In this document: positions 25,576 through 34,083 of the stretch, piece by piece
How the letters are laid out: the number at the start of each line of letters is the position of its first letter
Position numbering within the stretch: position 1 is the stretch's first letter
DNA from: an uncultured Burkholderiales bacterium
GTDB lineage: Bacteria; Pseudomonadota; Gammaproteobacteria; Burkholderiales; Burkholderiaceae_C
DNA length: 45,816 nt
NCBI GenBank assembly: GCA_903844775.1
Contig: CAIMUZ010000022.1
Span: forward strand, 1 to 45,816
Direction: 5' to 3'
Notes under the pieces: generated by a model
Seen by the model: only the letters and a program-made list of their open reading frames with translations
Databases searched by the model: none
What the model was told of the DNA's origin: nothing
Program-made: the position numbers and the translations under genes

Positions 25576-26993
25576 TGGCTCAGCGTTTTCCTCTTCCTTA
25601 CGCGTTTGCGCGCAGCCAGCAGCTCCTGCTGGAAGACGATGGCACGCGCCTCACGCTGTGGCTTTGCCCCGAAAGTGCACCCAATGCATTGTCTGAGGTC
25701 ATGCGCAAGTGGGGGCATGAAAGTTTGTCCTTGGACATTGCACGAGAAGAAGGCGCGCTGTTAAAGCAGCGCATCAGCAAAGCCTACACCGCACAGTACG
25801 GCCCAGGTGAATCCAGTGCCGCCGCCGTGGTGAGTGAAGTGGAATCGGCAGCCGATTTGTCGCGCATGATGCAAGAGTTACCCGCCGTCGAAGACTTGCT
25901 AGAAACCAGCGACGACGCACCCATTATTCGCATGCTGAATGCATTGCTGACACAGGCTGCACGCGATGGCGCCAGCGACATTCACATTGAACCTTACGAG
26001 CGTCACTCCAGTGTGCGCTTCAGAGTCGATGGCAACTTGCGCGAAGTGGTGCAACCCAATCGGGCTTTGCATGCCGCTTTGATTTCGCGCTTGAAAATCA
26101 TGGCTGAACTCGACATTGCCGAAAAGCGCTTGCCGCAAGACGGTCGCATCAGCTTGCGATTGGGCTCGCGCGCAGTCGACGTGCGTGTTTCTACCTTGCC
26201 CAGTGCCCACGGCGAGCGAGCTGTGCTGCGCTTGCTGGACAAATCTGAAAGCCGATTGAGCCTAGCGTCTGTGGGCATGCAAGGCGACACTTTGCATCGC
26301 TTCCAGCAATTGGTCACGCAACCTCATGGCTTGATATTGGTCACCGGCCCCACAGGTTCTGGCAAAACGACCACGCTCTATGCAGCCCTCCAAAGTTTGG
26401 ACGCCACAGGCAGCAACATCATGACGGTGGAAGACCCCATCGAATATGAACTGGCCGGTGTGGGCCAAACACAAGTCAACGCCAAGATCGATTTAACGTT
26501 TGCCAAGGCCTTGCGCGCCATCCTTCGGCAAGACCCCGACATCATCATGATTGGCGAGATTCGCGATTTTGAAACGGCACAGATTGCCATTCAAGCCTCC
26601 ATGACAGGTCATTTGGTATTGGCCACTTTGCACACCAACGATGCGCCCAGCGCCGTCACACGTCTCACCGACATGGGCATTGAGCCCTTCCTTTTGAGCT
26701 CTAGCTTGCTGGGTGTGTTGGCGCAGAGATTGGTTCGAAAAATTTGTACCCATTGCCAAGGCAGTGGTTGCCCGCAATGCGCGCAAACAGGGTATGCAGG
26801 ACGCACGGGCATCTTTGAATTGCTCATCACCGACGATGCTTTGCGCGCTCAGATTCATGCCCAACAATCTGAAGCCAGCATTCGAGAAGCGGCCGTGTCT
26901 GGCGGCATGGTGCTCATGCGGGAAGATGGGGAACGTCTGGTTCAACTGGGCATCACCAAAGCTGAAGAATTGCTTCGCGTGACGCGAGACTAA
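25575..26993 (+). CDS. gspE: Type II secretion ATPase GspE
   Basis: The cytoplasmic motor ATPase, 472 residues. An N-terminal domain (about 1-110) precedes the ATPase core with Walker A GPTGSGKTT (258-266), the Asp box, Walker B region DPDIIMIGEIRDFETA and the His box (ATLHTNDAPSAVTRL). The zinc motif is compact: Cys391, Cys394, Cys399, Cys402, with only four residues between the pairs, whereas GspE proteins usually have over 20. The ATG shares its A with the gspD stop codon; a TTG one codon upstream is possible. Confidence 0.95.
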   Translation: MAQRFPLPYAFARSQQLLLEDDGTRLTLWLCPESAPNALSEVMRKWGHESLSLDIAREEGALLKQRISKAYTAQYGPGESSAAAVVSEVESAADLSRMMQELPAVEDLLETSDDAPIIRMLNALLTQAARDGASDIHIEPYERHSSVRFRVDGNLREVVQPNRALHAALISRLKIMAELDIAEKRLPQDGRISLRLGSRAVDVRVSTLPSAHGERAVLRLLDKSESRLSLASVGMQGDTLHRFQQLVTQPHGLILVTGPTGSGKTTTLYAALQSLDATGSNIMTVEDPIEYELAGVGQTQVNAKIDLTFAKALRAILRQDPDIIMIGEIRDFETAQIAIQASMTGHLVLATLHTNDAPSAVTRLTDMGIEPFLLSSSLLGVLAQRLVRKICTHCQGSGCPQCAQTGYAGRTGIFELLITDDALRAQIHAQQSEASIREAAVSGGMVLMREDGERLVQLGITKAEELLRVTRD

Positions 26994-27023
26994 GTCAAAC
27001 CATGCGTTACTGATCAGCCCACC

Positions 27024-28250
27024 ATGCCAGCCTACGCCTTTGAAGCTTTACAAAACGACGGTGCCTTGCGCAAAGGCGTGCTTGAAGCTGACAGTGTCAA
27101 ATCAGCCCGAGGGCAATTGCGAGCCCAATCTCTGGTGCCCTTGAAGGTTCAAGCCTTAGGTCCCGATGCAAAAGTTCAAAAAAGTATCTGGCAATACGAC
27201 ATCGGTTCGCGCAAGTGTTTTTCCGCCAACGACTTGGCCGTTTGGACGCGACAGTTGGCCAGCCTGGTCGGCAGCGGCCTGCCCTTAGAGCGCGCATTGG
27301 CGGCCCTGGGCGATGAAGCCGAGTCCCAAAAACAAGCGCACTTGGTGGCCAGTTTGCGTGCGGAAGTCAATGCAGGTTTGGGCTTGGCCAAAGCCATGGC
27401 CCAACATCCTTCTGAATTTTCTTCCCTTTACACCGCCGTCATCAGTGCGGGCGAGCAAGGCGGCAACTTGGGTCAAGTGCTGGGCCAGTTGGCAGACGAT
27501 TTGCAAGACCAACAAACTTTAAAAGCCAAGTTGCTGAGTGCTTCTTTGTATCCCGCCATAGTGAGTCTCATTGCCTTGCTCATTGTGATTTTTTTGCTCA
27601 GCACCGTGGTGCCGCAAGTGGCGCAGGTATTTTCTGGCAGTCAAAGAAAGTTGCCCGGCCTGACTGTGGCCATGTTGGCCTTGAGTGATTTTGTTCGCCA
27701 TCACGGATGGCTTGTGCTGTTCATTCTGGCGCTGGCAGGGTTGGGGTTTCAACAGGCCATGAAACAAGCCGCCCTGCGTATTCGTTTTGATGCCGCATTT
27801 TTGCGCCTGCCTATTTTGGGTAGATTGGCCACGGGCTACAACAGTGCACGATTTGCCAGCACCTTGGCCATGCTCACCAACGCGGGGGTGCCCATCTTAA
27901 AAGCCTTGCAATCTGCAGCCGATACCTTGTCCAACCAAGCCATGCGAGAAGATGTTTTAGAGGCCTTGGTTTTGGTTCGCGAGGGTGCACCCCTCGCTAT
28001 GGCACTGGGCCAGAAAAAACGTTTTCCAAGTTTGCTGGGCATGTTTGCCAGGCTGGGGGAACAAACAGGCCAGCTTCCCATCATGCTGCAACGCGCTGCC
28101 CAACAACTGTCAGCCGATGTGCAGCGCCGTGCCATGGCATTGGCGACCATCTTGGAGCCCTTGCTCATTGTGTTGATGGGCGGTATTGTGATGGTCATCG
28201 TACTGGCTGTTTTGATGCCCATCATGGAACTGAATCAATGGGTCCGATGA
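27024..28250 (+). CDS. gspF: Type II secretion inner-membrane protein GspF
   Basis: The polytopic platform protein, 408 residues. It starts PAYAFEALQNDGALRKGVLEAD, typical of GspF, and contains two T2SSF domains (about 70-193 and 270-395), each with the cytoplasmic helical bundle, and three membrane spans (about 170-195, 223-243, 375-400). The QLASLVGSGLPLERAL and FASTLAMLTNAGVPILKAL motifs mark the start of the two repeats. It is the last gsp gene in the run. No prepilin peptidase gene (gspO/pilD) is in the window. Confidence 0.95.
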   Translation: MPAYAFEALQNDGALRKGVLEADSVKSARGQLRAQSLVPLKVQALGPDAKVQKSIWQYDIGSRKCFSANDLAVWTRQLASLVGSGLPLERALAALGDEAESQKQAHLVASLRAEVNAGLGLAKAMAQHPSEFSSLYTAVISAGEQGGNLGQVLGQLADDLQDQQTLKAKLLSASLYPAIVSLIALLIVIFLLSTVVPQVAQVFSGSQRKLPGLTVAMLALSDFVRHHGWLVLFILALAGLGFQQAMKQAALRIRFDAAFLRLPILGRLATGYNSARFASTLAMLTNAGVPILKALQSAADTLSNQAMREDVLEALVLVREGAPLAMALGQKKRFPSLLGMFARLGEQTGQLPIMLQRAAQQLSADVQRRAMALATILEPLLIVLMGGIVMVIVLAVLMPIMELNQWVR

Positions 28251-28287
28251 TGTTGTACCCCGATTTCATTGCATCAAGGAACACGCC

Positions 28288-29190
28288 ATGCCAGTCAGTT
28301 TAGAAGGTCAATTGGTGGTCGCGATTTCTTCGCGGGCCTTGTTTGATTTTGAAGAAGAAAACCAAGTCTTTGAGCAAAGCGACGACCGCGCCTACATGAA
28401 GCTGCAGCTAGAGCGCTTAGAAGCGCCCGCCAAACCCGGTGTGGCTTTTTCTTTGGTTAAAAAATTGTTGGCCTTTAACGATGCCAGCACACAAAGGGTT
28501 GAAGTCGTGATCTTGTCGCGCAACGATCCTGTGTCGGGCATGCGCGTCTTCAGATCGGCGCAACACTACGGCTTGTCCATTCAGCGCGGCAGTTTTACAA
28601 GAGGTCAATCACCCTGGCGCTATTTAAAACCCCTCAATGCCAATTTGTTTTTGTCCACCCATCTGTCGGATGTGCGTGCCGCTTTAGATGCCGGTGTGCC
28701 CGCCGCGCAGGTCTACCCCAATTCTGCGCACGCATCAGAGGCTCATCCCCATGAGGTTCGCATTGCGTTTGACGGCGATGCCGTGCTGTTTTCTGATGAG
28801 GCTGAACGGGTCTTTCAAGCGCAAGGTTTGTCGGCGTTTCAGGCTCACGAACATGCCAAGGCTGCGCAGCCTCTATTGGCTGGCCCTTTCAAGCCATTGC
28901 TCACTGCCTTGCATCGCTTGCAGCAGGAGGGAACACCCGCCATGCGAATCCGTACCGCGCTGGTGACTGCGCGAAGTGCACCGGCCCATGAGCGCGCCAT
29001 TCGCACTCTCATGCAATGGGACATTGAGGTCGATGAGGCCATGTTTTTGGGCGGCCTGCCCAAAGGTGAGTTTTTGAAAGAGTTTGAACCTGACTTTTTC
29101 TTTGATGACCAAACAGGCCACATTGAATCGGCGTCTCAACATGTGCCAGCCGGCCATGTGGCCAGCGGCATTAGCAATCCACGACCCTAG
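28288..29190 (+). CDS. 5'-nucleotidase (cytosolic NT5C1-like family)
   Basis: A 300-residue protein of the 5'-nucleotidase family represented by mammalian cytosolic 5'-nucleotidase I. Recognisable are VVAISSRALFDFEEEN near the N-terminus, the EVVILSRNDPVSGMRVF motif, a haloacid-dehalogenase-like RIAFDGDAVLFSDEAE acid motif, and a C-terminal DIEVDEAMFLGGLPKGEFL. The likely reaction is dephosphorylation of nucleoside 5'-monophosphates in the cytoplasm. The gene follows gspF by 37 bases but has no functional link to secretion that I can see. Confidence 0.85.
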   Translation: MPVSLEGQLVVAISSRALFDFEEENQVFEQSDDRAYMKLQLERLEAPAKPGVAFSLVKKLLAFNDASTQRVEVVILSRNDPVSGMRVFRSAQHYGLSIQRGSFTRGQSPWRYLKPLNANLFLSTHLSDVRAALDAGVPAAQVYPNSAHASEAHPHEVRIAFDGDAVLFSDEAERVFQAQGLSAFQAHEHAKAAQPLLAGPFKPLLTALHRLQQEGTPAMRIRTALVTARSAPAHERAIRTLMQWDIEVDEAMFLGGLPKGEFLKEFEPDFFFDDQTGHIESASQHVPAGHVASGISNPRP

Positions 29191-29208
29191 TTTTTTAAGG
29201 TGTGCTTG

Positions 29209-30174
29209 TTAAGTTTCTGAAGAATTAGGGGCAGCGGGAATTTCTTTTCTTCGTCCCTCTCTTCGCGCAATCCATACGGTGGACACCAAAATAACCAAGG
29301 CTCCGATCCAGGTCCACTTGCTGGGCACGTCGCTGAACACCAACCAGCCCAAAATGGAGGCCCACACCAAATCAAGAAATCGAAGGGATTGAGTGGCTGA
29401 AATGTCTGCCACGCTGAATGCGCGGGTCAGACTGTAATGGCCCACCGTTCCTAAAATGCCGGTGACGAAAAAGCCTGCCCACTGGAAAAGCGTGGGTTGT
29501 TGCCAATGAAGTAGTGCAAAAGGCAGACTGAACAAAGTCACCGTGATGGATTGCCACATCACGATGACGCCTGGTTTTTCGGTGCGCGTCAGATGTTTGG
29601 TAATGAGGAACGAAGCCGCAAAAACGGGCGAAGATGCCAGCATGGCCAAGTTGTACCAACCGCCTGTCCCCGACATTTTGGGCAACACCACCAACAAAAC
29701 GCCTGTGAATCCAATGGCAGCAGCAATCCAGCGGTCTTTGCGCATGGGCTCTCCCAAGAACCAAGCAGCACCCAGCATGATGAAAATGGGTCCGGTAAAA
29801 CCAATGGCGGTCATGTCGGCCAAAGGTATGTGCGGCAAAGCGGTGAACCAAAACAGCAGGCCAATGGTGTGCACGCCTCCGCGCCAGAATTGACCCTTCA
29901 GATCATTCGGCACATAAGCGCCGATGCCCTGATGCCAGACCAGTGGGAGCATGATGATCAGCCCACAAAAGTAGCGTAAGAATTGCGCCTCAAATGGGTC
30001 CATTTGCATCGAGAAAACGCGAGCGATGGTGTTGAGCATGGAGAACATCACGCCCCCAAAGGCCATCCAAATCATGCCGCGTACGGTGGGCGGCAATCGA
30101 TGAAAACGTCGCGAGTTTTGTAAGCGCGTCAGCGTCAACAGGCGCTGAATCGAGGGGGGAATAAATCTGGGCAC
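29209..30174 (-). CDS. DMT-superfamily EamA-type transporter
   Basis: A 321-residue inner-membrane protein with about ten membrane spans arranged as two EamA repeats (about 32-165 and 175-305). The GTG at 30174 is the listed start; a later ATG at residue 34 or 37 (in RGMIWMAFGG) would remove a basic N-terminal extension and is also reasonable. The family includes exporters of amino acids and other metabolites, and riboflavin or S-adenosylmethionine carriers; substrate cannot be inferred. It stands upstream of nothing on its own strand and converges with the nucleotidase gene, with only 18 bases between. Confidence 0.88.
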   Translation of the reverse strand: MPRFIPPSIQRLLTLTRLQNSRRFHRLPPTVRGMIWMAFGGVMFSMLNTIARVFSMQMDPFEAQFLRYFCGLIIMLPLVWHQGIGAYVPNDLKGQFWRGGVHTIGLLFWFTALPHIPLADMTAIGFTGPIFIMLGAAWFLGEPMRKDRWIAAAIGFTGVLLVVLPKMSGTGGWYNLAMLASSPVFAASFLITKHLTRTEKPGVIVMWQSITVTLFSLPFALLHWQQPTLFQWAGFFVTGILGTVGHYSLTRAFSVADISATQSLRFLDLVWASILGWLVFSDVPSKWTWIGALVILVSTVWIARREGRRKEIPAAPNSSET

Positions 30175-30230
30175 TCACCGACTATAAATCAACGCAGAAT
30201 TGAGAACAGTCTCTTTCGTTACCGCCAATG

Positions 30231-30257
30231 AAAAACGGGCCATCATGGCCCGTTTTT
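30231..30257. terminator. Bidirectional terminator downstream of htpX
   Basis: A perfect 11-bp stem (30231-30241 with 30247-30257) with an ATCAT loop, A-rich on the left and T-rich on the right. It ends the htpX transcript on the minus strand, 17 bases past the stop. Confidence 0.88.
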
Positions 30258-30273
30258 CAGCTTGCAACGAGGT

Positions 30274-31146
30274 CTATTGACTGTTTTGCAAAGCCGCAAT
30301 GCGCTCTTCAATGGGAGGGTGCGTTGAGAACAACTGCCCAATTCCACCTGCAATGCCCATGGCGGCCACGCTCTTGGGCAAATCAGCGGTGTGCAGACCG
30401 CCCAAACGCGCCAAGGCATTCATCATGGGTTGTTTGCGGCCCATGAGGTCTGCAGCACCCGCGTCTGCACGGAACTCGCGATGACGGCTGAACCAAGCCA
30501 CCACGATGGCAGCAGCGAAGCCCAACACAATGTCCAGCACGATGGTGGTGATCCAGTAGCCCATGCCAGGACCGGTGTTTTCTTCGTCGTTTTTACGCAA
30601 GAAGCTGTCAACGGCATAGCCCACGACACGCGATAAGAAAACCACAAAGGTGTTCATCACACCTTGAATGAGGGTCATGGTGACCATGTCACCATTGGCG
30701 ATGTGCGCCACTTCGTGGGCCAGAACCGCTTCAATTTCTTCGTGGTTCATGTTTTGCAACAAGCCGGTCGACACGGCAACCAAGGCGGAATTACGGAATG
30801 CACCCGTGGCAAAGGCATTGGGGTCGCCTTCAAAGATACCCACTTCAGGCATGCCGATACCTGCTTTTTCAGACAACTTCTGCACGGTATCAACAAGCCA
30901 TTTTTCGTCAGAGTTGCTGGGCTGCGCAATCACTTGAACACCAGAACTCCACTTGGCCACCGGCTTGCTGATGAGCAATGAAATAAAAGCGCCACCAAAG
31001 CCCATGATGAGGGCGTAGCCCAAGAGGGCCGTCAAGTCCAAACCATTGGAGGTGAGGAATCGATTGACGCCCAACAAACTGGCCACGACGCCCAACACCA
31101 GCACCACTGCCAAGTTGGTTAAGACAAACAAAATGATACGTTTCAT
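30274..31146 (-). CDS. htpX: Protease HtpX
   Basis: A membrane-bound zinc metalloprotease that degrades misfolded membrane proteins with FtsH. The start at 31146 gives 290 residues, the usual length, with [19 protein letters not shown] as the first span. The zinc site HEVAH is at residues 144-148; a third ligand Glu lies in the [13 protein letters not shown] region. Four hydrophobic segments are seen (about 4-24, 38-60, 155-180, 193-215). An in-frame extension upstream to 31221 is not supported. Often a heat-shock gene, but no sigma-32 promoter was evident to me. Confidence 0.95.
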   Translation of the reverse strand: MKRIILFVLTNLAVVLVLGVVASLLGVNRFLTSNGLDLTALLGYALIMGFGGAFISLLISKPVAKWSSGVQVIAQPSNSDEKWLVDTVQKLSEKAGIGMPEVGIFEGDPNAFATGAFRNSALVAVSTGLLQNMNHEEIEAVLAHEVAHIANGDMVTMTLIQGVMNTFVVFLSRVVGYAVDSFLRKNDEENTGPGMGYWITTIVLDIVLGFAAAIVVAWFSRHREFRADAGAADLMGRKQPMMNALARLGGLHTADLPKSVAAMGIAGGIGQLFSTHPPIEERIAALQNSQ

Positions 31147-31288
31147 GAGGATTTTCTGTCCACCGCCCAGCGAAGGCCGAGCGCACAGTTCGAATATTAG
31201 GGGGGCCCGCAACAAAATCAAGTGAGGCTGCTTAATTCCTCAAAATTGAACGGAATTAACTTGGCTTTTTTGAAGCTGGCCAATGCGC

Positions 31289-32062
31289 TCAGTTGCCCAC
31301 TCTCAGGGGGCGAAAGACTTGCGTGTCTTGGTAAAAAACAGGCGATTCATTGGCTGGCCACCAGCCAGGAATTCCCAAAACGGGCGTGGGTAAGAAAGGT
31401 TTTGATGCCAGTTTTTCAGGCTGCAGGTCTTGGGCCAACCAGGCATCCCAGTTGGCCAGAGGCAAATTGGACGGCACTCGCCACAAATGCACGGTGATGG
31501 CTTTGTAAGGGTTGACCAGTTTTTCCAATGCGGCATGGCCAAAGATTTGAACTTTGACATCTTTCCACAACGGCCTGTGCGTCACCAAGGCCTCTTGCCA
31601 ATCACGCAGTTGTAAAGCCTGCCAAATCACATCTGGCAACTGAATGAGCGTGGCGTTTTCATCAAACACCGTGACTGCATCTCGCACAGGCCCGCGCACA
31701 CTTCCCACGCCCTGCGCCGCTATGGCAGTGGCTTGAACTTGATTCAATTGTTTTTTGGCCAAGGGAAAATGCAACCAGCACAAGGCGTTGAAAAAATCGT
31801 GCAGGCCTTCGCGCGTGGGCACCTTGTTGGTTTGATGAATAAACTGCTCGTAAGCAAGCGCTTCATGCAACTCTGACTGCGGCACAAATTCAACGTGGCA
31901 AGCACCGAGTGATTGCGTATTTTTTTGGACTGACAAAGCTTCGTTACAGGCTTTGTAAACCGGCACACCTTGCGCCACACGCTGACCGATCGACTCACCC
32001 AGCTCACGCCAGGCCTGAAGCCATGGCGCAGACCAGTCTATTGGGCTCAGGCCACACGCCAT
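31289..32062 (-). CDS. DUF3025 domain protein
   Basis: A 257-residue cytoplasmic protein matching DUF3025 as I recognise it: the [25 protein letters not shown] and IFGHALEKL-like segments, and the C-terminal [29 protein letters not shown]. Family function is unknown. It begins inside the 3' end of pyrC (16-base overlap in another frame), indicating co-transcription and probably coupled translation. A start-codon alternative within the first few residues cannot be excluded. Confidence 0.83.
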   Translation of the reverse strand: MACGLSPIDWSAPWLQAWRELGESIGQRVAQGVPVYKACNEALSVQKNTQSLGACHVEFVPQSELHEALAYEQFIHQTNKVPTREGLHDFFNALCWLHFPLAKKQLNQVQATAIAAQGVGSVRGPVRDAVTVFDENATLIQLPDVIWQALQLRDWQEALVTHRPLWKDVKVQIFGHAALEKLVNPYKAITVHLWRVPSNLPLANWDAWLAQDLQPEKLASKPFLPTPVLGIPGWWPANESPVFYQDTQVFRPLRVGN

Positions 32063-33078
32063 GGCAAGGCTTCACCAGAGCGCAGTGGTTTTAAATCGGC
32101 CTCACCGAATGGGAAGCTTTCTGGCGGCGTCCAAGATTCACGCTTTAAAGTGATGGTGCCCGTGTTGCGTGGCAAGCCATAAAAATCGGCGCCATTGAAA
32201 CTGGCAAAGGCTTCGAGTTGCGCTAACTGGCCAACACTGTCAAAAGCTTCTGCATACATTTCCAATGCGGCATGCGCGGTGTAGCAACCGGCACAACCCG
32301 ATGCGTGCTCTTTCAAATGGGCAGGATGCGGTGCACTGTCGGTGCCCAGGAAGAAACGTGCATTGCCAGATGTTGCTGCACGCAACAAGGCCACACGATG
32401 TGTCTCCCGCTTGAGCACGGGCAGGCAGTAGTAATGAGGGCGGATGCCACCGGTGAAAATAGCATTGCGGTTGAAAAGCAAATGATGCGCAGTGAGTGTG
32501 GCCCCCACAAAGTGGTCGGCAGCCATGACGTAATCGGCGGCGTTTTGGGTGGTGATGTGTTCAAACACAATTTTGAGTTCAGGGAAATCACGACGCAAAG
32601 GGATGAGCTGGGTGTCGATGAATGCCGCTTCACGGTCAAACAAATCGATGTCGCTGCTGGTCACTTCGCCATGCACTAACAACAACATGCCCGCTTTTTG
32701 CATGGCTTCAAGCGTGGGGTAAATCTTTTTCAAATCGGTCACACCCGCATCACTGTTGGTGGTGGCGCCTGCAGGATAGAGCTTGCAGGCCACCACGCCG
32801 GCCGCCTTGGCTTTGACGATTTCTTCAGGGGGCAAATTGTCGGTGAGGTACAAAGTCATGAGGGGCTCAAAATGCATGCCCTGGGGCACCGCAGCCAAGA
32901 TGCGCGATTTGTATTCAAGCGCCAATGCGGCTGTGGTCACCGGTGGCTTCAAATTGGGCATGATGATGGCGCGGCCAAATTGAGCGGCGGTGTGAGGCAC
33001 TACCGTTTTGAGCGCGATGCCATCGCGCACGTGCAAATGCCAGTCGTCGGGCTTGGTGATGGTGATGTGAGAAGTCAT
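32047..33078 (-). CDS. pyrC: Dihydroorotase
   Basis: Zinc amidohydrolase of pyrimidine synthesis that cyclises N-carbamoyl-aspartate to dihydroorotate. The 343 residues match the short class II (E. coli PyrC) type. The metal-binding HLH in [10 protein letters not shown] (His14, His16), the carboxylated lysine Lys99 in [13 protein letters not shown], and the later LGTDSAPH aspartate motif are intact. It overlaps the DUF3025 gene by 16 bases and follows the LysR regulator gene by 39 bases on the same strand. Confidence 0.96.
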   Translation of the reverse strand: MTSHITITKPDDWHLHVRDGIALKTVVPHTAAQFGRAIIMPNLKPPVTTAALALEYKSRILAAVPQGMHFEPLMTLYLTDNLPPEEIVKAKAAGVVACKLYPAGATTNSDAGVTDLKKIYPTLEAMQKAGMLLLVHGEVTSSDIDLFDREAAFIDTQLIPLRRDFPELKIVFEHITTQNAADYVMAADHFVGATLTAHHLLFNRNAIFTGGIRPHYYCLPVLKRETHRVALLRAATSGNARFFLGTDSAPHPAHLKEHASGCAGCYTAHAALEMYAEAFDSVGQLAQLEAFASFNGADFYGLPRNTGTITLKRESWTPPESFPFGEADLKPLRSGEALPWRVA

Positions 33079-33117
33079 GTGTGTCGAGGATCAATCGTTG
33101 AATGTTTCTAAAAGCCT

Positions 33118-34047
33118 CTATGGCTTGGCTGAATTTTCTAAAAAAGCCCACAAGGCTTCTGCATTTTTCTTTGGGCTGTTTTTGGAATTGGGTTTTTGAC
33201 GGTAGGCCCGAATGTCCATGTGCATTGAAAGACTTTGACCTTGGGGCAAAGTGAGGGGCACTAGGCTGCCACTTTGTAATTCTTTTTTCACAGCGCTGCC
33301 CGGCAAGAATGCAATGCCCAAGCCTTCCAGCGCCATGACCTTGAGTCCTTCTGCCATGTCGGTTTCATACACTCGGTCAAGGTGAATAGGCTGGCCCGAT
33401 TGTTTCAAAATGAGATCGGTCACATGACCTAGATAGGCACCATGGGCATAGCCCAAATAGGGCAATGGCTTTTGAACAGTGCCTGGAAATTGAAATTGCG
33501 GCTGTCCATCGGCTTGAGCTTTGGCATAGGGCGCCAAACTTTCTTGGCCCAATGTGACCATGTCGTAATGGTCAGCATCCAACTGCAAAGGCTGGGAGGC
33601 ATGGTGGTAGGAGATTAAAAAATCACATCCGCCTTCCACCAAGCGCATGGCAGCGTCATGCACATTCAGGCCATTCAATCGGCTTTTGAGCGGCCCAAAA
33701 CTTTCAAGCAAGCCCGCCACCCAAGCCGGAAAAAAGGTAAAGGCCAAGGTGTGCGGTACAGCAAATTCAATCACGTCTTGGCCCGCCGAAGCGTGCCCTC
33801 GAAGCATGGCGCGGGAATTGTGCAAAGATTGCAGCAGCTCTAAAGCTTGCGCATAAAGTGTCTCGCCTGCAGGCGTGAGGGAGGTGGGGTAGGAGCTTCG
33901 GTCGACCAAGTCGGTGCCGGCCCATGCCTCAAGAGACTGAATGCGCCTAGAAAAAGCCGGCTGAGTGATGTGGCGCAATTGGGCCGACCGGCTGAAACTG
34001 CGTGTTTCAGCCAAGCTCACAAAGTCTTCTAACCACTTGGTTTCCAT
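33118..34047 (-). CDS. LysR-family regulator, HypT/YjiE-like
   Basis: A 309-residue LysR-type regulator with N-terminal winged helix-turn-helix (about 1-62) and a periplasmic-binding-protein-like effector domain (about 90-300). The start METKWLEDFVSLAETRSFSRSAQLRHITQPAFSRR closely resembles HypT (YjiE) proteins, which respond to hypochlorite in E. coli; the same role here is inference. Methionine residues that matter for HypT activation were not mapped. It is not divergent from a target gene, which is unusual for LysR regulators; it lies within a minus-strand run. Confidence 0.85.
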   Translation of the reverse strand: METKWLEDFVSLAETRSFSRSAQLRHITQPAFSRRIQSLEAWAGTDLVDRSSYPTSLTPAGETLYAQALELLQSLHNSRAMLRGHASAGQDVIEFAVPHTLAFTFFPAWVAGLLESFGPLKSRLNGLNVHDAAMRLVEGGCDFLISYHHASQPLQLDADHYDMVTLGQESLAPYAKAQADGQPQFQFPGTVQKPLPYLGYAHGAYLGHVTDLILKQSGQPIHLDRVYETDMAEGLKVMALEGLGIAFLPGSAVKKELQSGSLVPLTLPQGQSLSMHMDIRAYRQKPNSKNSPKKNAEALWAFLENSAKP

Positions 34048-34083
34048 GACTGCATTATCTCGCAGTTGGCCTCGCTTGAAGGC

